DNA from: Diphasiastrum complanatum
Lineage: Eukaryota; Streptophyta; Lycopodiopsida; Lycopodiales; Lycopodiaceae
Direction of reading: 5' to 3'
DNA length: 64,000 bases
NCBI GenBank assembly: GCA_029204225.1
Contig: CM055104.1
Location: 45,515,835 to 45,579,834 of the forward strand
This document shows, in pieces, positions 32,000-44,800 of the stretch. Numbering within the stretch: the stretch's first letter is position 1; the number at the start of each line of letters is the position of its first letter. A model generated the notes under the pieces. That model worked only from the letters and a program-made list of their open reading frames with translations, did not search any database and was not told the origin of the DNA. The translations under genes were made by a program, and so were the position numbers.

Positions 32000-32225
32000 T
32001 GGATCCTTGAACGCCTCGATTTTGAAATTCAAGATAGCACAAAAATTCTTGTGTCTTCCTAATTTAACCCTTTTATAAATATATCAGTTGTCATGTATTG
32101 AGTTCTACAAAATTTCAGACTTACCTCCTTGTTGCATATTTTGCTCCTGATGTAGTGGTACTTAATCTCGATGGACCTGCTCCCATTCTAATTGTATCAA
32201 ACTATGTGTATTTCTGTAGATAAAA
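32000..32225 (-). pseudogene. Copia RNase H C-terminal fragment
   Basis: The minus-strand reading gives YHYIRSKICNKEVSLKFCRT and QYMTTDIFIKGLN, the conserved end of copia pol, followed by the polypurine tract. Sequence upstream of 32225 no longer resembles RNase H. Confidence 0.7.
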
Positions 32226-34970
32226 TGCTAACTATGTGGAACTCCATGTATTTTTACAAGTTTTTTGTCTGTAGCAGGTTCCCGAGTAAAATATAAGGTT
32301 TAAGACGTTGTCGTGGATACCTGAAGTAAAATAACTGGTAATAAATAGAGGCAACATGATTAATTGGAGTTTGAAGTGGAATTAAAATTCCAACATATTT
32401 AGTAGCAACAAGTGAGTTATCAATAGTGCTTGCAACGCATTTCTATAGGTCCAAAATTTTGTTTTTCATTTGTTGCTAGGTTTGTCCCCAACAATAGTTG
32501 ATGTGATAAATACCTTTGTTAGTGCCTAACAATAGTGGGTAAGCACAAATATAAGATATATCTAGCTTCAAGAGCAGAGTTGGGGATTTGGAATGTGAAA
32601 GTACTAAGTCCTTTGGCTGGCTAGGCATAGTTTTTCCTTTTGAAATCATCTTTGTTCTTTTGATGCAAATCGAGAGAATGAATATGCACATGTGTTTCAT
32701 TAGAGAAAGCATACATGGACTTCAACTACATTTAGGACTTGCTTGTCTTGGTTAGGTATTATGGGACATGTGCACTTGTGACTTGGCCTTAATGCAACCA
32801 AGGTAGTAAGTAGTTCATCCTAAAAAAGAAAAACATCCTAGAAGAGCCGTTAAATATAGCCCTTTTTCCTAACACACCTTATTTAAAGGTCTGAATTTAT
32901 AGAAGCAATGTTTCTAGGAGATCACAACAAGATGATGCATTTTTTCAGGATGTAATTATTGTGCTCCGAGTCTTGGAATGAAAAGTTAGCAAAATCCTTT
33001 GGCAAGTAAAAATGAGGGTGTCTTTTTGAACTATCTATGATATATAGCTGCACAAAATGGTGTATCTAAGATGGGAAAAGAAATCCAAGAAAAGTTTCCA
33101 ATACCCCAATCGTGACTGGATTGAGTGGATGGATAAAACTACAATAACCAAATTTGAAGAAAGCAATTTCAATATTCAAGTTGAACATAATGGCATTAAG
33201 TAGAATTGCTTTTGCACTGATGTTGTTTACTAAAAGCACTAGCAACTAATTTTCTTAACAACCATGTTTCTTCTATGAATAAGATGAGGAACCTTTTTTC
33301 TATCCATGTTTTTATTGCAATATTCACCTTGGGGCAAATTTTCAGTGAATTTTCTCCTCCAACATGTTTAGTCATATTCTCTTTGTGAATCTTGTGTTGT
33401 TGTGGTTTCTTAGGGCATATGAAGGTTGTTTCAATTTATTTTGACATTCCTCGCTTTAAGTGATCTAGGTGGCACAAAAATCAAGTCATTTTTGTTGCAT
33501 ATTTCTCCCCTTGCTTTTTTTTTTTTCTTGTTGTATACAGAGTTACTCAACTAGTAGTTATACACAACATATATAGCCTGGCAATGCCAAGTGAGGAGCA
33601 AGCTCCTAAGATGTCGCTATGCAGCGGTTGGGATTCAAGCCTGCACCTTGCCGGTTGTAGTCAAGAACTCTCTATTCATACATCGCGCTGCGATGGACAT
33701 ATTTCCCCTTTCACTAATCACATTGTGTTCAATATGCTATATATGTCATGTAGTATTTTTGCACATGGTCTTACATCTTGGTCATGTCAATATTCTTTTT
33801 TGGTATCAATTGATTGTTATCCACACTATTGATTATTCCCATAGCCTCTTTGACAGGTGTGTAGTTTATGCTAATAGAAGATTTTGCATGACAAAAGTGC
33901 AAGACAACTACTCTTTGGAGTGTATGTGTACAATGAATTAAAGTGGTATATGCAAATGATGTTCACTCCTTACATTTTCCTCTTGCATTCATTGGCAACA
34001 ACTTTATTGGAAGTCTAAGATGTTGAGAAAAATATATGCAACTAACTTTTTTGTGGCTCATGTATGGTGTATGGTGGGTGGTTTTATAGCTTAGAGAGTT
34101 GATATAGTACAAATAAAAAAACATTCATGTGTTATTGTGGCATGTGATTGCAACAAGACATATTTTAGACCGAAAATTCATAGATTCATAGTAGTAGGTC
34201 ATGCAAGGTGTTTGATAATCGCAAAAGTGAAATTTTAATGCAATATTTTGTATATATTGTAGTAAAGCTAATGCTAGTTGCAAAATTTAAAAGACGAAGA
34301 CTAAATAAAACTTGAAATTTGAAAGACCTATCATCTAACAGTAGCAAGTTTTTAAACACTTCACAAACTCGCAAACCTCACTCAATATGTACTTAATAAT
34401 TGTCTTGGGATTTTCTTGGCTTTTGACTTCTTTGCCAAGCTTACTTCACCAACTAGAACACCTACTTAGTCAAGAAGAGTCATGGTCAGAGCCAAAATCC
34501 AAAACACACATTTAGCTATGTTTGCGTACTACACACGACAAAGTCCCCCACCATTTTTAAAACCCTAAAGGTGAAAGCTAAAAACCTAACTTCTACAAAA
34601 TAAACCCAGAAGATGTAAATACAAATGAATACTTATATAACTGAGTATCAAATACATATAATGCATGTTATGCATTGATTCGACATAAATAGAACATTTC
34701 CAAATCGATATCCTCTAGTATCCCCACATAGGTGTTTTTTCCTCTCCATTTTGAAGTCCATTTAACCAAGATTTTCGATATATTAAGGTATACATAGTTG
34801 ATATTGCTTATGGGATAATAGTATAATTAAAGCATTGAGCATTTCTACTAAGGCACGTTTTTTTTCTTTTTTTTTTGTCTTAATTCAAAGACGAAGCACA
34901 TACCTCTGAAATATCATCATATTCAAGATATGCTTAAGCCCTAAACCCCCATTCATGGATCATCTCTCTA
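32226..34970. other. Intergenic AT-rich DNA
   Basis: No supported gene between the copia remnant and the LETM1 promoter. Open frames at 33584-33832 and 33591-33941 overlap in different frames and have no motif; they cover the tRNA-like repeat described separately. Confidence 0.5.
33560..33725 (-). mobile_element. Possible tRNA-derived SINE
   Basis: The minus strand carries a B-box-like GGCTTGAATCC (33641-33631; consensus GGTTCGANTCC) preceded at about 40 nt by GAGAGTTCTTGACTACAACC and a degenerate A-box-like segment (ATCGCAGCGCGATG). The order and wording (unique GAG-T-CTTGACTACAACCGGCAAGG stretch before the B box) resemble the tRNA-related head of plant SINEs. No poly-A or TSD was confirmed. 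Confidence 0.35.
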
Positions 34971-34974
34971 CGCC

Positions 34975-35863
34975 CTGACTTCAACTCTGCACCGTTAGAT
35001 GCCAGATCGAAGTGTTTTGAAAATGTGCCACGTGGTTGCGATAACCATTGGATCGTCTCCAATTGGCCTTGCTGACGCGTGGCTAGCATCCAACTGGGCA
35101 CGTGTAAAATATACCGTGCGCCATTAGGTGCCCCCCCTCTCTCTACCTTACTCAAAATGCTGGCGTCCGCCACCGGAGGTCGCCTCCATCTGGCCACATG
35201 AAGAGAGAGCCGCGTCTGCGATGGCTGATGTGGCACATACGTGGCAGCTTCTGGTTGGATCTGGTAACGTCTGCAGATAAGCTGCCTCCGGAGGTTGAAT
35301 TAACCGACTCCTTGCCCCCGGGCTGCCTCCAGAAGCAGGGGGCATTTAGGTTAAAGATTCCCTCTTACTTCGTCCTGCTCTCTTTGTCTCCGTCCATGCA
35401 TCAGTGCAGACAGCGAGAAATTTTTTGCGCTCGCCATTGATTTTTCTGATTTGGCTCAGTGTTTGCAATTTGCTGAAGGTGAGCAAGCGATTTTGATCGG
35501 AATTGTAGTCGGTAAAGAGGTGTTTGAGGTTGGGATTGAATAAGGGAAGAAGTAACTGACAGGGATATCAGAAAGCTAGTCATCTTGTTGATTTGTGTGG
35601 GAATTATGCTGGAAAATGGCAATGCTACGCTTTATTTCTGTGCTTGAGTTCCGCTTCTTCAGGCAAATTGTGTTATGAGACCGCAATACAGCTCTCTGCA
35701 GTGGCGTTCCATCGTTTCATCAGCACATTTTTGCATTGTTGCGTTCCCTTATCAAACTGGAATCATAATAATGAATAGGGTTTGCTGAATTCGGAAAATA
35801 CTTGAAGGTTTTATCTGGAATGCCCAAAAGAGTTGTGCGTTTATCACAGAAGATTAGGTTGAA
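34975..35863 (+). promoter_or_regulatory. Promoter and 5' leader of the LETM1 gene
   Basis: Three ACGTG elements lie within 220 bp: palindromic CCACGTGG (35028-35035), GGCACGTGT (about 35097-35105) and ATACGTGGC (about 35239-35247), with CCAATTGG at about 35069 and repeated TTGGAT/ATCCAA words. G-box/ABRE-like clusters suggest bZIP or bHLH control (family knowledge, not shown here). 35380-35863 is probably 5' UTR; no in-frame ATG extends the CDS upstream. Confidence 0.5.
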
Positions 35864-38800
35864 ATGGGGTCGAAGCAGCTTGAAATCATCCGGCGAAAGC
35901 TAAGAGGGAGGATTGTCCAGTCCTCTCAGGAATTTCTAGGCTTAAGTGAATCTGGACCCCTTTCCAATCCACTTACCCATTCTTATAACCAGGCATCTAA
36001 GTGTACGTACCCCTGCAGGCATCAAAGTGTATCAGCCATAGCAAATACGACTAGGTCTAAAGAGATCAATCATGAAAATCATCAGCCAGCACACTTAGAA
36101 GCGAGAACTTCTATCAATGTTTCAGAAATAGGGCTACATGTGCTGAGAGTGAAAAGTTTTTTAGTTGCCCCAAACGCGAAGCAGTTAAGAGACGCAAAAT
36201 GGGATCAAACCCTCGGAATCAGATACCTGTCTATGTATTCTAGGGTTTTATCTGTACCAGCTGCATCCTCGTCGCAGGCTTCTGCGGCTTCAGCCGCATC
36301 TCATTACGAAGAAGATGACTCTGACGAGGACCAGAAACAAAAAGTCAAAAAGCATGATCCATCCCCAGAGGATTGTGATCAAGCTGTGGAAGGGCTAAGC
36401 TCAGCCAAGGCCAAGGCAAAGCAGGCTCAAGAAATTCAAAAGAAAGATATGCTAAGAAAACTGTGGAGTACAGTGTTAGGAATCGGACCGGCATTGCGGG
36501 CTGTTGCATCAATGAGCAGGCATGCCCTTATTTTGATTGAAAGTGCATATATCCGTACTTCTGGCTACTTTCATGTGTCATACAACGTTCATAAGCATTT
36601 ACTATGTAATCATCTGAAATAAGCCAACCACATTGCTTAGCATGCTTGTGATCCTTGAAGCCTAACTTGTTGTATTTCTTCCTTCCTGAACTTGATAATG
36701 CAGCCCATAGCCAAAACATGTTACATGAAACTAAGCTTCAATACAAGACTTTGTGCTACTAGTCGCAAATGTATTTTTATGCAAACTAATGATTTTGGAT
36801 GCCCTGCGTACCAGAAGAAAAACTTATACAGTGGAAGATGGCCAATTGATACTTTTCATACAGATGCTAACCCAAATTTTATTTAGTATCTTCTTTTTTG
36901 GAATGCTGCAAATTTGATTAGGATTATTAACTCCATATATGCCAGCAACTAATAGCCAAACCCTGTCCGACTTCCTCTTTAAGCCAAAAATTTCAAGCAT
37001 GAAATGACTTTATCTTTTGCTCACAAAAGTTAAATTAGTATTGGCTGTAAGCCCAGATCAGAATGTGAATATTTCGTTTCTTATGTCAGTATCTGTAGCC
37101 ATCAATTTTTAATCTACGGTGAGATGCTTGAAAATTTTCATTCTTTTTAGTGTCAGCGTTCCTTATAAACGAAGCATCTGCTCGACTTTCCCTCAAACTT
37201 TCTCTCTCAATGTAACTGACTGTGAGTAGATTATACAACAACGTGACTACAGGGAAGACTGGGCTAAGAAGATGGGTGAGTGGAAGAAACATTTTTGGGA
37301 GGGATTGCAGCACTATTGGGTGGGCACCAAGCTTTTGTGGGTTGATGTGAGAATCTCTACTCGGTTGCTGATGAGACTTGCTAAAGGGAAGAGCCTTACA
37401 CGTCGAGAAAGACAGCAGTTAACTAGAACATCAGCAGACATCTTCAGACTCGTACCGGTTGCTGTGTTCCTCATCGTGCCTTTCATGGAATTTCTGCTTC
37501 CTGTATTTCTCAAGCTCTTTCCAAATATGCTTCCATCTACCTTCCAAGATAAGATGAAAGAGCAGGTTTGGATTTACTTACGATCTTGAACACAGAATGT
37601 GATAAGCACTTGTCTTCTTTGGGCGCCACTCTATTTGTGTTTTAGGTAATTTGGTTCTTAATCTATTGCATGTTGCTCCTTGTCTAGTTGATTCACTTAC
37701 TTGAAGAGATCTGTATCATAAAGTGATGGGTCAGGAACAATAAATCTGGGCATTAAAATCATAATGCATCTTGTTTCCCATTCCATAAAACTCTAGCTTA
37801 GAACTTTATGCTGACAGTGACAAGGAATTCAATCTGAATCTGATTTTTGGTCACAATAAGTGATGGGGTCCATATCATGCCGACCATCATTTACATGAGA
37901 ACTATTTGTATTGTCTGAAATTTCACCCAGTTTCTTCTATGTGTACTTTAGGCTATGCTATGGTTGTTAAGAGGTCTTTTGAACAGTACAGGCATCTAGT
38001 ACAGGAGGGTCAAAGCATTCCCAACTTGTGGTTCATTGAACAGATCTTGATTGATATTGGCTGGCCGCAGTTGCCCTAGTCTCTAAGGGCCTCTAGTATA
38101 TATAGGCCAATCATTTAGTCATTACATGGATGATGGCTTATGATCAGGTTTTCCAAAAGCAACACACAAATACCCACAAAGCATAGTACTTCAATTGTAG
38201 ATCATGATGTAAATGTATTTCTACCGTAGTGGACAACATGATATTACTATAAGTCAATGTATCCGAGATAGATGAATAAAGAAACTGGAACGATTTTGTA
38301 ACTCGCACAAGTCACTCTGATAGCACATCTCTTGTTTGTTATGATCAAGTACTAATCTAGACATAACATTGATATATCTCAAAAGGTTCGTGATTGCAAG
38401 AGTCACACATGGCAATAGAAGGGGGGACGATGAAGGAAGAGTAATCACTAAAGCGCAAACATAAAAAAACGTGCTAACTCTCAACAAATGTGACATAGCC
38501 ATGATGCTTATCCTATCGACAATGATAATTAAGCATGCTATGTTGAACTAATGTAGAAGCAGTAGCAATTGCTTATTGAAGTTATGTACATCTTATGGAG
38601 GCTCATCAATAGACACAACTATGTGTCACACTTCCGAGACTCTATGGATGATGATCACTTTTGCAATCATTTCACTGGAGATGTGAGTGCAATGTGCATA
38701 TAGTTGAGGGCATAAATATTGGGCCCTTATCGGCATGCATTTGGACCCCCGTTTTTATCGACGGGGGGGTGCCCCCCCCCCTTGCTACTGTCGCCGGGGG

Positions 38801-41800
38801 GGTCCAGGCGGGGCCGACGACAATTGCTCTACAGTTTTGTCTCTCTCACTGGAACCATCTGTGATCGTAACGAACAGGCTAGAGGTTAGTTTTGAATTTT
38901 ATCCTTGGTAGAACCCAACATGGATTAATGCACCTGAACTGGACCATCCTGTACTCGAAATTCGGCAAACTATATAGATGTAATGCTCTTAATTAGAGCT
39001 TTCATATGATACCCATATTGACCACAAAAAAATCAAAAAAATAAAAAAAAACACGTTTATGAGAAACGCTACCATAATCCAGAAACGCGTTTCTGAACCG
39101 CGTTTCAAAACACGTTTGCAGAAACACGGTGCAACTATGATTTTAATATTGGCAATTTTGGTCATTTAGAAATGACGCGCAACATTTTCTCTATGTAATA
39201 TGATGTAGGCAATAATTGTGAATGATTTGCCATGTACAAAGGTATTGTACATGCATGTAGCTGGCCAACACATCCATGTTTCTATAATGGGAACCTGTTG
39301 CAAGGATGGTGGAACAATATGGCACTTACCCACATGATGTAGCTCGGAGAGTGATGCATGTTGCAATAGGCCGTGGCCATGCATGTGGTAAATTAGTATG
39401 CTATGTGTTTGCTGGTTCCTAGCATGCATGCATCTATGGTGCGGTGGTTCATGCACTTTAAATCATTTTCATTTGTTTTATTTGTATTTATTTTCAATTT
39501 TTTCATGGTATTTTTATAATTATTTGTGTTAGTTTATTACACTATGCCTCGTAGTACTATCACATTTGAGATCTGATCTCGAAAGGAGAGCTAAGTGTAG
39601 AAACTGCAAGAACATGTAATTTGTATACACTTTACTATAGGAGGATTGTATTTGTAAGAAGATTTAATCGAAGATCTGAAAGGTTCTGAAAAAGATGCAG
39701 TACCAGAAATTTAAAAATGTGGAATTCTGTCATCTTCACTTGCTATACCCAATTTCCAAGAAAAATGGTACGTTTTTTAATGATGTGATGAGAGGCATGC
39801 AAAAGTCCCTTAGAATAAAGGTCTGGCCTCCCTGTTGAAAACTAGAGCCAAAAGATGAAAATCAGTGTTTTCTCCTAAAGCCTGATCTGGAACCTTATGA
39901 AATTGGTGCCAATTGTAGAAAACAATTTGATGCCTGTCGGTGCCCAGTCTCCCTGCTGGGAAAGTACTTTGATGCCAAATAGTGAACAAGATCTCAGAAG
40001 GACTCTAAAGTAACTAAGGAGAAATATCACTGAGCTCATAAAATGAATAGCAAGCTGACAGAAGATCAAGTGCACCGCGGAATCAATGCCAATATCTATC
40101 TGAATTTGGCCTATGCTGAGCCCACTTTTAATGTAATTGAGGTAAGGATGAATCTAAACTAAACTTTCAAACAGTCACCTAAAGAGAATGTGGTCGTGAT
40201 CGATATGTCTAATCTTGAGGGCCCAAATTAGGGTGTTTGGATCTTTGATTTCTAATGAAGGCCCCAGTATATCCCAATAATGAAAATATATCTATTATTG
40301 ATAGTAAATCTCGATATTTAGATGTGTCCCTAGAGCCAAAATTCAATATCATATGGTCTGTAGATGTCAATATTTAATGGATAACATTCTTCCATGAAAG
40401 CATGCCTAGTTAACTATGGCTACACTTAGTTTTACTTTGCAAGTCACTCTTCGCATGTGTAAAGGCTATAATTGGTAACACAAGTATAGATAACCTACGC
40501 ACCCTTTACGTACATGGATTTGTATAGGGGGTATGCCACACTGGTAGAAACTGGTATGGCATGGATTTGCCCCAATCCTTTTGCAAGTGGTAGGGTAATA
40601 TACTTGGCTAATAAAAACAACCATGCACAGGTATTGTTTATTGGTTTCTTAAAGACAATCTAGCATGATGAATCAAGTGTCAATGTGTACCTGCTTTCTC
40701 CATGTAGTTTGTGGTATTTAAAGCCTTCAATGTCTAAATGCAGGAGGCCTTGAAGAAACGGTTGAATGCGAGGATACAGTATGCAAAGTTTTTGCAGGAT
40801 ACGGTTGCAGAGATGGCAAAGGAGCTCAAGACAACAAGGAGTGGTGACCTTAAAAGGACAGCAGAAGATCTTGACGAGTTTATGAGTAAGGTACTCAGTT
40901 GTTTGGGTTCCTTTTTTAAGGTTGAAATTTCAAGGTTTTGAGATTTCTTGTACAAGCTATGCAGCTTAGGTAAGCTGAGTAATCAGTTTTAGAGTTTTTG
41001 TATTTTGAGCATTTAGTTACAGATGTTTGTAATCTCTGGCTCACTCCACCAGCTATAGTATGTAGGAGATTGATTTTGGCAAATTATCTGGGGGTTGAAG
41101 AAGATTTTACTACCGACCAAAAATAAATGAAGCCCAGCTGTTTCCACAACTAATCTTTGACATCATTTTCTTCTCCGTATCAAGTTGCACATATTTCTTC
41201 ATTGTTTCAATTCACTTCAGGTGCGAACTGGAGGAAAAGTAAACAATGAAGACATTTTGGCTTTTGCAAAGCTTTTTAACGATGAGTTGACCTTGGATAA
41301 CATCAGCAGGTATGTTATTGGTTGGATCTTTGTTGGTAATTTTTAGCGGTTATTGCAATAACCTTGTGAAGAGATTGCTCTTAAACATACACACATGTGG
41401 AAAGCAACTCATCAACTTGGACTAACATGAGCAATTTTCAATTCTAAATGGCTTGAGTAAGGTTTAGTATGGAATTGGTACTTTTCTGAAGAAGGTAGCC
41501 CTAGCATGGCTGTATGTCGGTTGCGCTTTCAGTTTTGGTTTAGGATGCTGCACCTATCTGGTCTGTTTTGAATGAACTTTCTTCCTGAATGAAGGGGTTT
41601 TGTTATTTCAGACCCAGACTACTAAGCATGTGTAAGTACATGGGTATCAGTCCCTATGGAACGGACGCATTCTTGCGTTATAGTCTTCGGAACAAGTTGG
41701 CAGGGTATGTTTCAAAACTTTACAGTTTTATAGTTTTGCACTTTCTGTCAACAATCTATGCCAACAGTTTAATAAACCTCTTTGCACTTCTGTTAACAAT

Positions 41801-44800
41801 CTATGCCAATTCTATGTTTCTTGTTGGACCACCAAACCGACTTATTGTAACAGCGAAACTGCATGCTTTAGATGGGTGCATGGTGGGAATCTTTCACATA
41901 ATACTTGGTTGAAGCTGCAAAGTCATAATTGCTACTTGTCAAAACCCCTCATTGCGTGGTTGTACCTTTAATCTGGAAGTATACTTATGTGAGCTGATTT
42001 AGAGCTGCATATAATTCATTTGTTTAAACTTTTTGAGAATATTAATTTTCTATGAATGCTGAAGTGCAGCGATATTGAAGTAGACAAAGCAAGGTGTAAG
42101 GTGTAATGGATGGTATTAAACTTTTTTTCTTGAGAGCTTGGTTTACTTGTTACATATGTTATACTTGGTCTTTTGGTGTCTTATTGTCTTGTTTGATTTT
42201 TGTACCTTCATCGTCACGACATGTTGACTTTAGTGATGATCTGAGACATCGAGAACTTTTGAATTCTTATATAGTGTTGACTTTAGTGATGATCTGAGAC
42301 ATCGAGAACTTTGGAATTCTTATATAGTGTAAGCTGTAGATGTTTCCCTATTTAGAAACATGCTTCTGTGTCCCCCATTTTCCATTGCTCTCCTCCCTGC
42401 CTTGCTATCGTTTATTGGTGCATGTTTGCTGCGCTTGCTCCTTTCGAGACAGGCAAGCGGGTCTCTGCTTTTGAGATGGCAGAGCACATGTTCTGGATAG
42501 ATCACCTCCTACAATATGTACATAGGACGTAGGGGCCGCTGGCATCCTTGGATCCCAGCCACATCTCTTGTAGTTACGGTTCTGGATTTATAACAACATT
42601 CATTTTTCTCTCACATCAAGTGAATTGTAACATCTCACTCGGACGGAACAATGCCGTCAACAGAAAATTAAACTAAAAACGTAATTCGCTATGTAAACAT
42701 CTCTCGCGCAGGAGATGAAATAAAGGACCGTAGCTCAAACGTCCCTCACGTAGGAGAGGGAGAAGAATCTGAAATTTTAAGTGCTGCAATATTAACCAAG
42801 ATTGAGCATCCGTCTTGAAAGAGAGCCCGGAAACCGTTGTCGTTAGCATCTGCGAAAATTTTCTTTCTCTCAGTCCATTGAATGGGCGTCAAGTCTTTAT
42901 CCATAAAAATAGTAGATCCCTTCATGCAACCTCTTTTACGTAGAACCTTTTGACGAAGCTTCCTTGAAACGCAGAAACACTGTGGTGGATTGGAGCTTAC
43001 CCACCCAAGCAGCAGACATGACATCCTCTTTGAGACCAAAGGTGGAATGAATGAAAGCATTTGCCTCAGCCACAAGGTCCTTACCCACAAAAGAAGCTCC
43101 CCTAACTCTGACATTGAGGACCTTGAGATCTCTTTTTTGATGTTCTTGAATAGATTCAGAAATAACCTGCTTAGATCCCTTGAGCATGTCGGCCCAAGAA
43201 CTCTTCGATTGCTGAAATTGTTGCTCCAAGGACTGAACCCGCTGTTGAAGCTGCTTTGCCATGTCTTCTGAATCTGCATTGCTGCCTTCTTCGTCTTCCT
43301 CTCCATCTGATTCCAATTCATTCTTGAGGTAAGTAACATCAACCACAAGAATGCCAACTTTGCCCTGGAGGGCCAAAACCGTATTCTCCAGAGTGGAGAT
43401 TTGGAATGCTTGTTGCTTGATTAGTTAAGTAGAGTGGCTAGTGTAGGGCAAGTGTGTTAGCGGCGTGAATCAATAGCTCAGACTCAAGATCTTCAATGTC
43501 TCTAGTTCGATGGGTTTTCAGTTTTTTGATGGTCGCAAGGACCAAATCAGGGGTAAAGAAGGGAATGATAGATGGTCGGGGAGAGATAGAGATGGGTGTA
43601 TCAGTGGGTATAGTGTATAGTTTAGTAGCACAATCGATCCAAATACGAAGGTCGTCTAGGGGGTGGGGGGGGGGGGCACGGGGGATAAACTCATGCCAAA
43701 AGGCACCACCAGAAGAGGAGCTGAAAAGGAGGTCCACAAGGCTTTTTCCTTCTGAGTCATCATACCCACGTTTTTTACGATGGAGTGTACGGTTGTAAGA
43801 TTGACATGAGGAACGAAGAGGATGTGGGGCATGGAAACGAGCATGAGTGACAGCGTGATGAAGGGAGCGACATTCCGTGTCATACCAAGGGGGGGTGGGA
43901 AGGGTGAGGTGACCGCGAATGAGATGGTTTGCGGTTGTGAGGTTTAGACGGGAAGGTCAGAAAAGCAGCAGTATGGTAAGGAAGGCAGCTTGAAATTCCA
44001 GCCGTTTATTGTGGGGAAAAGATTGAAGTAATGAGGCAAGAGATTCTTGGTAGAGTGATATATAGAGAGGATGGAATGTGTATTTGGGTGCACGAGGTAG
44101 CGTGGGGTGTGATGAGGGTTGAGGGGGTGGGAGGTGGCCAATAGCGAAGGAAAGGAACGAATGGTCAGAGAGAGTGGTGGGAGAAACATGAAAACCATGG
44201 ATGAGGGGAATGGAGGATGGTGACCCCTATGGCAGGATTGGAGGTGGGATGGAGCGGGGGAGGGGGGGGGGGTGCAGCGCTGCAGGTTGCTCTTGGCAGG
44301 TTGTGCTGCCTCGTCTTATACACCTTTTGGCATGGAAAAGACGTTAATAAAGCTTTCTTTCTTTCTTTCTCTCTCTCTCATGCCTGCAGCACACTTGATT
44401 ATAAGTAACAGATAACATGTCTTTGAATCATGAGTATACATGTAAGTTTGAATGATCATGCTAACTAGAACTTCTTTTGAGAATGGAACCAGGATTAAAG
44501 CTGACGACAGGATGATCCAGACAGAAGGGGTGGAGTCTCTTTCTGAGTCGGAACTTCGTGCTGCATGTAGGGAAAGGGGAATGTTGGGCCTTGTATCTGT
44601 AGAAGAGATGCGTCAACAGGTATCTAGAATAAAATGTAGCTTAGAGCAATTCCATCATTTTCTTGCTATCTTTTGAAATTCTATGCTGGTGAAAGGTCTT
44701 TTAAATGACTTTTTTCTGCATGGTAGTTAGACAGGGCAATGGGATAGGAATATAGTAGTCTTTAATCATAGTTCTTGAGACAAGTTTCCCAAGTTTGGTA

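Noticed and set aside
33584-33941. Two overlapping open frames of 82 and 116 codons
   Set aside because: Different frames over the same tRNA-like repeat and AT-rich DNA; no motif, no splice context.
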